A stretch of 64,000 nt of DNA from Bradyrhizobium sp. BTAi1 (GTDB taxonomy: Bacteria; Pseudomonadota; Alphaproteobacteria; Rhizobiales; Xanthobacteraceae): assembly GCF_000015165.1 (NCBI RefSeq), contig NC_009485.1:930001-994000 (forward strand), read 5' to 3'. Below the pieces are notes generated by a model that saw only the letters and a list, made by a program, of their open reading frames with translations, ran no database searches and had not been told where the DNA came from. The translations under genes were made by a program, and so were the position numbers. Every line of letters begins with the position of its first letter. The stretch's first letter is position 1. Shown here piece by piece: positions 37,005-46,090 of this stretch.

Positions 37005-37427
37005 TCACTCGCTCTTCAAGATCTTGAACACGCCCGAGGCCATCGCGATCACCCGGCTGGCTGCCGTGACCTCGGTGGTGATGAACACCAGGCTGCGGGT
37101 GATCCGCACCACATGCGGCCGCGACACCAAGGTCTCACCGATCTTGCCGGCCTCGACGAAATGGGTGTCGAACTGGACGGTCGCCATGTGCTCCTTGCCC
37201 GCGGCGTAGCGGGCGGTCATGCCGCAACTGCGGTCGGCCAAGGTCATGATCACGCCGCCTTGGACGAGGCCGCGACGATTGTGATGCTTGTCCTCGGTGA
37301 CGATGGCATATTCGTGGGCGCCATCGAGGACACGTTGCCAGAGCGGACCGATCAGATGCAGGAAGCCGGACGTGTCGACGATGTCCCAGCCGTCGGACGT
37401 CATCCTTGCGGCGGCCGATTTGGTCAT
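37005..37427 (-). CDS. PaaI-type hotdog-fold thioesterase
   Basis: The 140-residue protein has the PaaI/4HBT hotdog signature HHNRRGLVQGGVIMTLADR followed by the FDTHFVEAG strand. Such enzymes hydrolyse acyl- or aryl-CoA thioesters, often to rescue CoA from dead-end intermediates. It is divergent from the NUDIX gene and shows no operon partner. Confidence 0.85.
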   Translation of the reverse strand: MTKSAAARMTSDGWDIVDTSGFLHLIGPLWQRVLDGAHEYAIVTEDKHHNRRGLVQGGVIMTLADRSCGMTARYAAGKEHMATVQFDTHFVEAGKIGETLVSRPHVVRITRSLVFITTEVTAASRVIAMASGVFKILKSE

Positions 37428-37517
37428 CTGTCACACCTTCCCTGTTCGCCTTCGCTGCGTCGCCGGTTCCGGCTGCAGGTCGTTTCATCCGCCGCGGCCC
37501 TGGTGTAGTCAAGGCAC

Positions 37518-38147
37518 ATGCTGCTGCCGTTCGACGATGCCACAAGGCGGAAAATTGCAAGCTGCTGCGCCGGCTTTGCACGTCGTGGCGACGATGTGTC
37601 GGCACCGGCGCTGAAGCGCGCGGCGGTGGCGATCGCGCTGGCCCCTGATCACGAGACCGGCGCTACCACGCTGCTGCTCACCTTGCGCGCCGCCGTCCTG
37701 CGCAGCCATGGCGGCCAATGGGCGCTGCCGGGTGGACGCTGCGATGCCGGCGAGACGCCGGTCGCCGCCGCCTTGCGCGAACTGGCGGAAGAGCTCGGAC
37801 TGATCGCATCGCCCGAGGCGGTGCTGGGCCTGCTGGACGACTACCCCACGCGGTCGGGCTATCTGATCACCCCTGTCATCCTTTGGGCGGCGAATGGCCG
37901 CACGCTCCGGCCCAATCCGGATGAGGTCGCGTCCGTCCACCGGATCGGGCTCGACACCATCCTGGCAGATGATGCATTCGATTTCACCGTCATCCCCGAG
38001 AGCACGCGGCGCGTGGTGCGCTTTCACGCCCGCGAAGGTCTCATTCACGCGCCGACGGCCGCCTTGATCTATCAGTTCCGCGAGGTGCTGGCCGGCCGCG
38101 AGACCCGCGTCCACGAGCTGGAACAGCCGGTGTTTGCCTGGAAGTAG
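37518..38147 (+). CDS. NUDIX hydrolase, CoA-pyrophosphatase-like
   Basis: The 209-residue protein has a complete Nudix box at 73-95 (GGRCDAGETPVAAALRELAEE), with the glutamates that bind divalent metal. The flanking LLLTLRA..LRSHGGQWALPGG and later H..TAALIYQ regions resemble NudL/CoA diphosphatases. It likely cleaves a nucleoside diphosphate linked to another group such as CoA or NAD. The gene begins about 90 bases from the divergent thioesterase, a combination that hints at CoA-ester housekeeping. Confidence 0.85.
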   Translation: MLLPFDDATRRKIASCCAGFARRGDDVSAPALKRAAVAIALAPDHETGATTLLLTLRAAVLRSHGGQWALPGGRCDAGETPVAAALRELAEELGLIASPEAVLGLLDDYPTRSGYLITPVILWAANGRTLRPNPDEVASVHRIGLDTILADDAFDFTVIPESTRRVVRFHAREGLIHAPTAALIYQFREVLAGRETRVHELEQPVFAWK

Positions 38148-38172
38148 CCGCGGTTTCGGCTACAAGAGCGGC

Positions 38173-39354
38173 ATGCTGCATCAGCCGATTCGCAAGCTTG
38201 CCCTGATTCTTGCCTGCGCCGTCGCGGGCGCGCCACCCTTGTTCGCCGGGGAACCGGGCTCGGCGATCGCGTCCCGCGACGCGCTGGCGCAGATGGCTTC
38301 GTCCGACGCGATTGCGGAATACCGGCGCAAGCTCGCCGAATATCAGCAGGCGCGCGCGGAGTTCGAGCAGGAGGCCGGCGCCTATTGGAAGGCGATTGCC
38401 GACAAGCGCCGCCTCCGCAACGCCAAGCGGCGCGATCGGCAGCCGATCGGGCTCGACGATTACGTGCTGGAGCAGCCGCCGGTCTATAGCGGGCCGAAGC
38501 GGCCGGTAAACCCCGAGCCGGAGCCCGAGGGCGAACCGCGCGAGCGCAAATATATTCCGGTCGTTGCCGATCTGCTCAAGGCGGCGCAGCAGCACTTCCA
38601 ATGGTCGCCGCAGCGTCCGACCAATGATGTCGACTTCAAGCGGGCCTATGCGCGATTTGCTGCAGCGTCCGGACTGACCCGCGAGCAGGCGGTGCGAGTC
38701 TATGCGTTCGAGACCGGCGGCAATGGCAAGCACGATTCGCAGTCCGGCTTCAAAGGCAATCGCGCGATCTCGACGGCCATCGGCTACAACCAGCTGCTCA
38801 CGACCAATACGGTCGAGCTGCTGGCCGAGCAGGGGCCGCTGTTCTTCCGCCTGCTCGGCGAACGGGTGGCGCAGACCTCGGGACCGTCGCGGGCCGCGCT
38901 GGAGCACAAGCTCTCGGTGCTGAAGAAGATGGTCGCGATCGCGCGTTCGGTGCCCGACGACTGGTCGGCGCATGAGAAGATCGGCAATACCGAGCAGGGC
39001 TGGGCGATGCATGCGATGGTGCTCGACATCGATGTCGGACCGATGCTGCAGACCCACAAGCTGCTCACCTCGGTGCTGTTCGCCCGCGCCAAGGGCTACA
39101 CGCGGCCGCTTTCGGCCGCGGAGCTGGAGATGATGAACCTGACCGGCGACGGCACCGGCTTCGACATGGTGACCATGCCGCTCGACATGCGTGATCAGGT
39201 GCCGACCGCGAATTTCTTTCAGCGCGGCGGCTATGAGCGCAATCCCGTCGCCGTACGCCACAACACGGTGGCGAAGCTGCTCGCGGTCACCGATGCGCGG
39301 ATGGATTCGCTGAGCAGCCTGCCTGGCGCCAAGGAGCTGGCGGCCGCGTTCTGA
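38173..39354 (+). CDS. Exported protein with lysozyme-like segment
   Basis: The 393-residue protein has a signal peptide of about 25 residues. A charged helical region (residues 35-75, RRKLAEYQQARAEFEQEAG) suggests coiled coil. Around E180 the sequence YAFETGGNGK followed by STAIGYNQLLTTNTVELL resembles the E-S/T-GG and G-x-x-Q motifs of lytic transglycosylases/lysozyme fold enzymes. Murein-active function is plausible but not proven. I do not recognise a named family. Confidence 0.6.
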   Translation: MLHQPIRKLALILACAVAGAPPLFAGEPGSAIASRDALAQMASSDAIAEYRRKLAEYQQARAEFEQEAGAYWKAIADKRRLRNAKRRDRQPIGLDDYVLEQPPVYSGPKRPVNPEPEPEGEPRERKYIPVVADLLKAAQQHFQWSPQRPTNDVDFKRAYARFAAASGLTREQAVRVYAFETGGNGKHDSQSGFKGNRAISTAIGYNQLLTTNTVELLAEQGPLFFRLLGERVAQTSGPSRAALEHKLSVLKKMVAIARSVPDDWSAHEKIGNTEQGWAMHAMVLDIDVGPMLQTHKLLTSVLFARAKGYTRPLSAAELEMMNLTGDGTGFDMVTMPLDMRDQVPTANFFQRGGYERNPVAVRHNTVAKLLAVTDARMDSLSSLPGAKELAAAF

Positions 39355-39369
39355 GGCGTCCGCGCCGGC

Positions 39370-39672
39370 TCAATCGTCCGCGCCGAACGAGAAGCTGCCG
39401 TCGCCTTCGAGATAGGGGGCCGTCCGCATATAAAGCTGGCCGTTCTGGCCGACGAAGAACAGCGTGCCCTTTGGCACCTTCTTGGCGCCTTTCAGCAGCA
39501 TGTCGGCATTCTTCGTGCCCATCCTGTAGGCCAGCGTCTTGCCGTCCTTGCCATAGGCGTAGCCCATGTCCGGTCTCAGCTCCCACGGCTCCGGCGGGGC
39601 CGCGCGAGTCACGCTGGTCATCGCGCAGAGCGCTCCGGCTGCGATCAGGCTTTTCACAACAGCGCTCCTCAT
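39370..39672 (-). CDS. Small exported protein
   Basis: The 100-residue protein has a signal peptide (MRSAVVKSLIAAGALCAM...VTRA) and a short mature part with YAYGKDGKTLAYRMG and GTLFFVGQNGQLYMR. I recall no named family. GGAG lies 7 bases before the ATG at 39672; the frame extends upstream to other ATGs with a poorer context. Convergent with the preceding gene. Confidence 0.6.
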   Translation of the reverse strand: MRSAVVKSLIAAGALCAMTSVTRAAPPEPWELRPDMGYAYGKDGKTLAYRMGTKNADMLLKGAKKVPKGTLFFVGQNGQLYMRTAPYLEGDGSFSFGADD

Positions 39673-39841
39673 GTCGTTCTCCATCACATTCACCATCATC
39701 TCGAACAAATCGCGAACATTCTTCGGGCGTCAACATCGTCAGCGGTCAAGCGCGGCTGCACGGTGCCGGATTTTCCATCCGCCGATCTCGCGATTATCCT
39801 GCAGCGTGGTTTAGAAACAAAGGGCAAGAAACACTTTGGGG

Positions 39842-40330
39842 ATGATTCGGATGAGCCTCGTCACGAAGATCGGTATGTTTGCGGCGCTATCGCTGGTGAC
39901 GTTGGCGTCCACGGCGCGGGCCGACGACTTCAAACTGTCCAACAACCAGCGCATTGCCTGCAGCCGCGGCCTGTCCGCCGGCAAGCTCAACACCGCGGTC
40001 TGCAAGTCCTACGCCTACCTGTTCAACAGGAAGACGTCGGAATATTTCCGCTGCCAGGTGTCGCTGTCCCTGACCCGGGACAACAAGGAGGTCATCAACG
40101 TTCAGACCGACGGCGGCTGCACCAAGAAGCCGCGCGTATTCGATACCGACTCGAAATACGATTTCGACGCCACCGAGACCGAGCCGGCGAACACCAATTC
40201 CTTTTTCGGCAATGGCGGCTATTCGATCTGGGTGGCGGACACGACCCAGCAGAAGGTGCGCGGCTGCATCACGATCTCGTCCGGCCTCGGCTCGGACATC
40301 TCCAAATGCCTCGACATGACCTTCCAATGA
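39842..40330 (+). CDS. Exported protein with conserved cysteines
   Basis: The 162-residue protein has a signal peptide (MIRMSLVTKIGMFAALSLVTLASTARA) and a mature part with cysteines at CSRGL, VCKSY, FRCQV, GGCTKK, GCITIS and KCLDM, suggesting disulfide bonds in the periplasm. No family is recognised. Alternative starts are an upstream TTG at 39836 and an ATG at 39851. Confidence 0.6.
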   Translation: MIRMSLVTKIGMFAALSLVTLASTARADDFKLSNNQRIACSRGLSAGKLNTAVCKSYAYLFNRKTSEYFRCQVSLSLTRDNKEVINVQTDGGCTKKPRVFDTDSKYDFDATETEPANTNSFFGNGGYSIWVADTTQQKVRGCITISSGLGSDISKCLDMTFQ

Positions 40331-40549
40331 GCGGCCCGGCCTGCCGGTCGCCGTCATGCGAGAGCAGTGAGCCTCTGCGGCCGATGGCCTGACGCGCTGT
40401 CCCTCACGCGGTCCTTGGCAGGTGGCAGCTGCGTCTGCCGGTTCCTGATGCTGCGAGCCGGGCCTTCGGGACCGTCTGGCCGTCTTTCGGATGGGTTGAC
40501 CCGGCGCCTGCATCCGTCCAATTTGCCGGCAAAATCAATGGGAGGACCC

Positions 40550-41512
40550 ATGCGTTTCTCGACATTCTCTGGCACTGCAACCGGTCTGATCGTGGCCGCG
40601 GCCTGCCTGCTCGCGGCGCCCGCGGCGCAGGCGCAGAGCTTCATCAACGTCCTGACCGGCGGCACGTCAGGCGTCTATTATCCGCTCGGCGTCGCGATCG
40701 GTAAGATCTATGGCGACAAGATCCCGAACGTGAAGACCCAGGTGCAGGCCACCAAGGCCTCGGTCGAGAATCTGATCCTGCTGCAGCAGGGCCGCGGCGA
40801 GCTCGCTTTCGCGCTCGGTGACTCGCTGAAATCGGCCTGGAACGGCGAGGAGGAGGCCGGCTTCAAGACCAAGCTGGACAAGCTGCGCACCCTCGGCGCG
40901 ATCTATCCGAACTACATCCAGATCGTTGCGACCGCCGAGTCCGGGATCAAGACGCTGGCTGACCTGAAGGGCAAGAGCCTCTCGGTCGGCGCGCCCAAAT
41001 CCGGGACCGAGCTGAATTCGCGTGCGATCCTCGCCGCCGCCGGCATGAGCTACAAGGATCTCGGCAAGGTGGAATATCTGCCGTTCGCCGAGTCGGTCGA
41101 CCTGATGAAGAACCGGCAGCTGGGCGCGACGCTGCAATCGGCCGGCCTCGGCGTCGCCTCGTTGAAGGACCTGTCGACCTCGTCGCCGATCACCGTCGTG
41201 TCGGTGCCGAAGGAGGTCGTCGACAAGATCGGCGCGCCCTTCGTGGCCGCGACCATCCCGGCCAACACCTATACCGGCCAGGACAAGGACGTGCCCACCG
41301 CCGCCGTGATCAACTATCTCGTCACCAGCTCGGCGGTGTCGGACGATCTCGCGTATCAGATGACCAAGCTGATCTTCGACTCGCTTCCCGAACTTGCCAA
41401 TGCGCATGCCGCCGGCAAGGAGATCAAACTCGAGACGGCGGCGCAAGACAGCCCGGTGCCGCTGCACCCGGGTGCGATTCGCTACTACAAGGAAAAGGGC
41501 GTCCTGAAATAG
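40550..41512 (+). CDS. TAXI-family TRAP transporter substrate-binding protein
   Basis: The 320-residue periplasmic protein has a signal peptide ending AQA and starts QSFINVLTGGTSGVYYPLG, the TAXI family hallmark, followed by ATKASVENLILLQQGRGELAFALGDS. TAXI proteins deliver C4-dicarboxylates, glutamate or other organic anions to fused TRAP permeases. GGGAGG precedes the ATG at 40550. The permease gene follows 131 bases downstream. Confidence 0.9.
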   Translation: MRFSTFSGTATGLIVAAACLLAAPAAQAQSFINVLTGGTSGVYYPLGVAIGKIYGDKIPNVKTQVQATKASVENLILLQQGRGELAFALGDSLKSAWNGEEEAGFKTKLDKLRTLGAIYPNYIQIVATAESGIKTLADLKGKSLSVGAPKSGTELNSRAILAAAGMSYKDLGKVEYLPFAESVDLMKNRQLGATLQSAGLGVASLKDLSTSSPITVVSVPKEVVDKIGAPFVAATIPANTYTGQDKDVPTAAVINYLVTSSAVSDDLAYQMTKLIFDSLPELANAHAAGKEIKLETAAQDSPVPLHPGAIRYYKEKGVLK

Positions 41513-41643
41513 GGCCGCTCGTCCGGCCTGGTTTGCTGGCCGGAACGTTCGCATCCGACGGCGCGGGACAGATCCCGCGCAGTCCTGTCGTTCAGGTGGT
41601 TGCGGCCATGGTCAGCAGCGCCTGACGGGGCGCTGGGGGGATC

Positions 41644-43758
41644 ATGACGATCGAAGCCGTGAACATGGAAACGCCTGTGAAGGTCGAGTTCGACAATTTC
41701 GAACACGGCTTTCCGGAGGGATTCGGCCCCGGCCGCTGGGGCTATCTCGCTTACGGCATCGGCCTCGCTTTCGCACTGTTCCAGCTCTATGTCGCCGCCT
41801 TCAATTATCTGCCGAGCCAGGTGGTGCGCGGCGTCCATGTCGGCTTCCTGCTGCTGCTCACCTTCGGCCTGATCGGCAATTTCACCGCCAAGACCGATGC
41901 CGGACGCATCGCCGGCTGGGCCATCGGCGCCATCGGCTTCAGTTGCGGACTTTACCAGTGGATCTTCTACGCCGATCTGATCGCGCGTGACGGCGATCCG
42001 ACCCGCGCCGACCTCGTGGTCGGAACCTTGCTCGCCGTGCTGATTTTCGAGGGCACCCGTCGCCTGATGGGTCTGGCACTGCCGCTGATGTGCGGCGCCT
42101 GCCTGTTGTACTGGTTCTTCGGCCAGTATCTGCCGGCGCCGCTCAACCATCGCGGCTATGATTTCGATCAGGTCATTACCCATCTGTCGTTCGGCACCGA
42201 GGGCTTCTACGGCGTGCCGATCTACGTCTCGGCCACCTACATCTTCCTGTTCATCCTGTTCGGATCGTTCCTCGAACATGCCGGTATGATTCAGCTGTTC
42301 ACCGACGTCTCGCTTGGCCTGTTCGGGCGCACGCGGGGCGGTCCGGCCAAGGTTGCGGTGTTCGCCTCGGGCATGATGGGCACGATCTCCGGCTCCGGCG
42401 TCGCCAATGTCGTCACTGTCGGCCAGTTCACGATTCCGCTGATGATCCGGTTCGGCTACCGCCGCGCCTTCGCTGCCGGCGTCGAGGCCACGGCCTCGAT
42501 GGGCGGCCAGATCATGCCGCCGGTGATGGGCGCGGTGGCCTTCATCATGGCCGAGACTCTCGGCGTCGACTATTCGGTGATCGTCAAGGCCGCCGTGATC
42601 CCGGCCATCCTGTATTTCGCCTCGGCGTTCTGGATGGTGCATCTGGAGGCCGGCAAGCATGGCCTGACCGGTATGAAGCCGTCGGAGATCCCGAGCGCGT
42701 GGAAGGCGCTGGTCGCCCGCTGGTATCTCGTGCTGCCGCTGGCCGCACTGGTCTACATGCTGTTCGAGGGCTTCACGCCGCTCTATGCCGGCTCCATGGG
42801 ACTGGCGCTGACGGTGGCGCTGATCCTGGGCACCTCGATCACGATGGGCTTCTCCAACCAGGTGCTGCGCTACGTGTTCTGGATCGGGCTGGCGCTCGTG
42901 GTCGGCGCGCTGTCGCGCAACGGGCTGCAGATCGTGCCGGTCGCCTCCGTGGTCGTCGCGCTCGTCGTGATCACCGGCTTCGTGCGCGGCGGCATGGCGA
43001 CCTTGCATGCGTGCCGCGACTCGCTCGCCGAAAGCGCCAAGTCGGCGCTGACCGTCGGCATGGCCTGCGCCATCGTCGGCGTCATCATCGGCATGATGAC
43101 CCAGACCGGCGTCGGCTCGATCTTCGGCAGCTGGGTGATCGGCCTCGGCAAGACCAGCCTGTTCGCGGCGCTGATCATGACCATGCTGCTGTCGATCCTG
43201 CTCGGCACGGGCATTCCGACCATCCCGACCTACATCATCACCGCGGCGCTGGCGGCGCCCGCGCTCGCCAAGCTCGGCGTGCCGCTGATCGCCAGCCACA
43301 TGTTCGCGTTCTACTACGGGATCATGGCCGACCTCTCGCCGCCGGTGGCGCTGGCGGCGCTGGCCGCCGCGCCGATCGCCAAGGAGAACCCGGACAAGAT
43401 CGGCTGGGAGGCGATGCGGATCGCGCTGGCCGGCTACGTCATTCCCTTCATCTTCGTCTACTCGCCGGCGCTGATGCTGCAGGCCGGCGACCCGATGGAG
43501 GCGCAACTCGGCTTTCTCGGCGCGGTGGCCTATGCCGGCGTCAAGGCCCTGGTCTCGATCGGCCTGTTCGGCATGGTCGCGATCGGCTTTTTGTTCACGC
43601 GCATGACCGTGATCGAGCGTCTGCTGTCCTTCGTCGCATCGGTCTGTCTGCTCGGCGAATTCCCCTATAGCGACGTGCTGGGCTTCGTCCTGGCCGTGGC
43701 GATCGTCGCGTGGCAGTGGCGGCAGCGGCCGCCTGCGGCCGTGGTGGTCTCAGCTTGA
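41644..43758 (+). CDS. TRAP transporter fused permease (DctQM-type)
   Basis: The 704-residue protein has about 16 hydrophobic segments: an N-terminal four-helix DctQ-like part and a 12-helix DctM-like part with GTISGSGVANVVTVGQFTIP and MGGQIMPPVMGAVAFIMAE, the residues of the sodium/substrate path. This is the fused 4TM/12TM type used with TAXI binding proteins. Long charged N-terminus (EFDNFEHGFPEGF) is typical. The stop overlaps the DUF1850 start. Confidence 0.9.
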   Translation: MTIEAVNMETPVKVEFDNFEHGFPEGFGPGRWGYLAYGIGLAFALFQLYVAAFNYLPSQVVRGVHVGFLLLLTFGLIGNFTAKTDAGRIAGWAIGAIGFSCGLYQWIFYADLIARDGDPTRADLVVGTLLAVLIFEGTRRLMGLALPLMCGACLLYWFFGQYLPAPLNHRGYDFDQVITHLSFGTEGFYGVPIYVSATYIFLFILFGSFLEHAGMIQLFTDVSLGLFGRTRGGPAKVAVFASGMMGTISGSGVANVVTVGQFTIPLMIRFGYRRAFAAGVEATASMGGQIMPPVMGAVAFIMAETLGVDYSVIVKAAVIPAILYFASAFWMVHLEAGKHGLTGMKPSEIPSAWKALVARWYLVLPLAALVYMLFEGFTPLYAGSMGLALTVALILGTSITMGFSNQVLRYVFWIGLALVVGALSRNGLQIVPVASVVVALVVITGFVRGGMATLHACRDSLAESAKSALTVGMACAIVGVIIGMMTQTGVGSIFGSWVIGLGKTSLFAALIMTMLLSILLGTGIPTIPTYIITAALAAPALAKLGVPLIASHMFAFYYGIMADLSPPVALAALAAAPIAKENPDKIGWEAMRIALAGYVIPFIFVYSPALMLQAGDPMEAQLGFLGAVAYAGVKALVSIGLFGMVAIGFLFTRMTVIERLLSFVASVCLLGEFPYSDVLGFVLAVAIVAWQWRQRPPAAVVVSA

Positions 43759-44129
43759 GTCTCTGTCTCGCGTCAGCCGGCGTCGTCAAGGCCCTGGCCC
43801 TCGCCGGCTTCACGTTGGCCTGGACCCATTCGGTCGAGAAGACCGCATGGCAGGAGGACTGGCGCGTCACCGGCGATGGCCTCCAACTGGTACAGGCGCG
43901 GGTCAAGGGCTCCGGCGCCGGCATGGAGCCTCCGCCTGGGGCACGGCTGGTCGACGGCTGGTTTGAGTGGCAGGTCGATCGCGAGCCGCTGTCGCGGATC
44001 GTGCTCGCCAATTCCGGCGCTGCGGGGGAATGGCGGATCTGCACCGAGGGGCAGTGCCGGACGCTGTCGGAAATCTTCGATCATGACATCGGCGCCGCGA
44101 CCATTACGATGAGCGCCTGCAACCAATAA
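43755..44129 (+). CDS. DUF1850 protein of the TRAP transporter locus
   Basis: The 124-residue protein matches DUF1850, a small partner repeatedly found beside TAXI-TRAP permeases, by FTLAWTHSVEKTAWQEDW and ARLVDGWFEWQVDREPL. It probably has an N-terminal signal-like segment and acts near the membrane. The start appears to be a TTG overlapping the permease stop (TTGA), since no ATG or GTG lies closer in frame. Function is unknown. Confidence 0.75.
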   Translation: MSLCLASAGVVKALALAGFTLAWTHSVEKTAWQEDWRVTGDGLQLVQARVKGSGAGMEPPPGARLVDGWFEWQVDREPLSRIVLANSGAAGEWRICTEGQCRTLSEIFDHDIGAATITMSACNQ

Positions 44130-44149
44130 CAAACAGGCGGGAGAACGCG

Positions 44150-44950
44150 ATGGATCGGCTCAAGGGCAAGGTGGCGATGGTGGTGGGCGCCGGCTCGATC
44201 GGACCGGGCTGGGGCAACGGCAAGGCGACCGCGGTGACCTTCGCGCGGCAGGGCGCGAAAGTGTTCTGCGTCGACCGCAACGGAGACGCGGCGGCGGAGA
44301 CGGCGTCGATCATTTCAGGCGAAGGCGGTCAGGCCGAGGCGTTCACCGCCGACGTGTCGAAAGCTGCCGAGGTCGAGGCCATGGTGAAGGCTTGCCTTGC
44401 AGCCTTTGGCCGCATCGACGTGCTCGACAACAATGTCGGGATCGCCGAGATGGGCAGCGTCGTCGATGTCGAGGAGGCTGAGTGGGACCGCGTCTTCGCG
44501 GTCAATCTCAAGAGCGCTTATTTTGCCATGAAGCACGTCATTCCCGTGATGATCGGCCAGGGCGGCGGCTCGATCATCAACATCTCCTCGGTGGCCTCGA
44601 TCCGGCAGGTCGGCATTTCCTATGTCAGCTACGGCGCGAGCAAGGCGGCGATGAACCAGATGACGCGCACCACCGCGGTCGAGTTCGCGCCGAGGCATGT
44701 CCGTGTGAATGCGATCCTGCCCGGGCTGATGAAGACGCCGATGGTCGAACATTCCGCCGGCCTCGCCGCGAGCTATGCCAAAGGCGACGTCGAGGAGATG
44801 TGGAAGAAGCGCGACGCACAGGTGCCGATGGGGCATATGGGCGACGCCTTCGACGTCGCCAACGCCGCCCTGTTCCTCGCCTCCGACGAATCGCGCTACG
44901 TCACGGGGATCACGCTGGTCGTCGACGGCGGACTGACCTGCCGGAGCTGA
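44150..44950 (+). CDS. Short-chain dehydrogenase/reductase
   Basis: The 266-residue classical SDR has catalytic S147, Y161 and K165 (YGASK) and the VDGGLTC C-terminus. The NAD-binding motif is altered to VGAGSIGPGWGNGKA, longer than the usual TGxxxGxG, and the NNAG motif reads NNVG, marking a less studied SDR subgroup. It follows DUF1850 by 20 bases with GGGAGAA before the ATG, so it likely acts on the substrate imported by the TRAP system. Confidence 0.85.
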   Translation: MDRLKGKVAMVVGAGSIGPGWGNGKATAVTFARQGAKVFCVDRNGDAAAETASIISGEGGQAEAFTADVSKAAEVEAMVKACLAAFGRIDVLDNNVGIAEMGSVVDVEEAEWDRVFAVNLKSAYFAMKHVIPVMIGQGGGSIINISSVASIRQVGISYVSYGASKAAMNQMTRTTAVEFAPRHVRVNAILPGLMKTPMVEHSAGLAASYAKGDVEEMWKKRDAQVPMGHMGDAFDVANAALFLASDESRYVTGITLVVDGGLTCRS

Positions 44951-44968
44951 TCTTTCGATAGCTCCTCC

Positions 44969-45045
44969 GTCATTGCGAAGCGAGGCCATCCAGGGCATCC
45001 GCGGAGCCCTGGATGGCTTCGTCGCCTTCGGCTCCTCGCAATGAC
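44969..45045. repeat. GTCATTGCGAG-type dispersed palindrome
   Basis: GTCATTGCGA (44969-44978) and TCGCAATGAC (45036-45045) are exact outer arms; GCCATCCAGGGC (44985-44996) and GCCCTGGATGGC (45006-45017) are exact inner arms. The element lies between convergent genes, where it could end transcription from both sides. Confidence 0.85.
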
Positions 45046-45063
45046 GAGGGTTGATCGGTTGCG

Positions 45064-45834
45064 CTACTGCGCCATCGCCAGGATACTGCCGCCGATCGCA
45101 TGCCACGTCGACGTCATGCTGATCGGCCAGTTCAGGAGCTTCACCGCGATCAGCGCAAGGCCGCCATAGACATAGACCGGATGAACCCGTCCGAATGTGC
45201 GGCGATCGTAGATGATGGCGACGACGAGCAGCAGATAGGCAACGAAGGCTGGCGGGATGGTCACGAACACCGGCGGCGGGCCGAGCGGGCCGGGCGGTGC
45301 CAGGAAGGTCAGAAACCAGCGCGCCACCGCGGCATCGAGCAGCGAGATGCCCGCGAGCAGCATCAGCCGCTTGTGCGTTTCCGGCCGCCGCGCCTGCATC
45401 ACCGCGAGCGCGAACACGACCGCGAAGAACGCAATGCCGCTGAGCGGCACGATGGCAAAGGCGATGCCTTCATTGGCCTGTCCGATCGCGGCGGACCGCT
45501 TCATGGCCTCCACCGCAACGAGGAAGCCGAAGATCGTCATGGCCGTGGCGAGCGACACGCCGAAAATGCCGAGCGAGCGGTGCCATGCCTTGCGTCCCGA
45601 AGCGGCCAGCCCGCTCTGGAACGTGAAGTACAGGGTCCAGGTGAAGAACAGGAAGCCGTGGAAGTGAACCACGGGCGCGCCGGAGAACGAACCGCGCGCC
45701 AGCGGCAGCCAGTAGGTCGGTGCAAAGCCGAGAAACGCCGTGGCCATGCAGGCCAGGGACATGTTGAAATAAAAAGAGCGCGCAGGGGACGCGATGGCGC
45801 CGCGTGCGCGCGAATGGTCTGTCATGATAGTCAT
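45064..45834 (-). CDS. Multi-pass membrane protein, function unknown
   Basis: The 256-residue protein has about seven hydrophobic segments with histidines in or near them (VVHFHGFLFFTWTLYF, SGRKAWHRSLG, RRPETHKRLMLLAG). The histidine pattern recalls small heme-binding membrane proteins, but I do not recognise a named family. No partner genes are nearby. Confidence 0.65.
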   Translation of the reverse strand: MTIMTDHSRARGAIASPARSFYFNMSLACMATAFLGFAPTYWLPLARGSFSGAPVVHFHGFLFFTWTLYFTFQSGLAASGRKAWHRSLGIFGVSLATAMTIFGFLVAVEAMKRSAAIGQANEGIAFAIVPLSGIAFFAVVFALAVMQARRPETHKRLMLLAGISLLDAAVARWFLTFLAPPGPLGPPPVFVTIPPAFVAYLLLVVAIIYDRRTFGRVHPVYVYGGLALIAVKLLNWPISMTSTWHAIGGSILAMAQ

Positions 45835-46090
45835 GGAGGTTGAGTCTGCGTGCGGCGCGACAGGTTCAAACGCGGATCGTCATGACGGGCTGGCCTGATC
45901 CGCTGCGCCCTCGCAGGAACTTGCGAAATCATCAGGCGCATGTCAGTTGCCTGTTCGCGGCAAATCGGAATGCGGCCGCAGGCCGTCTGTGCGACGCGTG
46001 AAGGACTATCGTACCGAAACGGCGTCTGTATAGTTGAGCAGCCCGCGGGATCAATGAGGCTCCGCCCGCGATGTCTGGATGATATATGCG

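Noticed and set aside
41485..43506. 673-codon minus-strand frame opposite the TRAP permease
   Set aside because: Composition is almost entirely Arg, Gly, Asp, His and Gln, typical of an antisense shadow; the plus strand encodes a clear TRAP permease.
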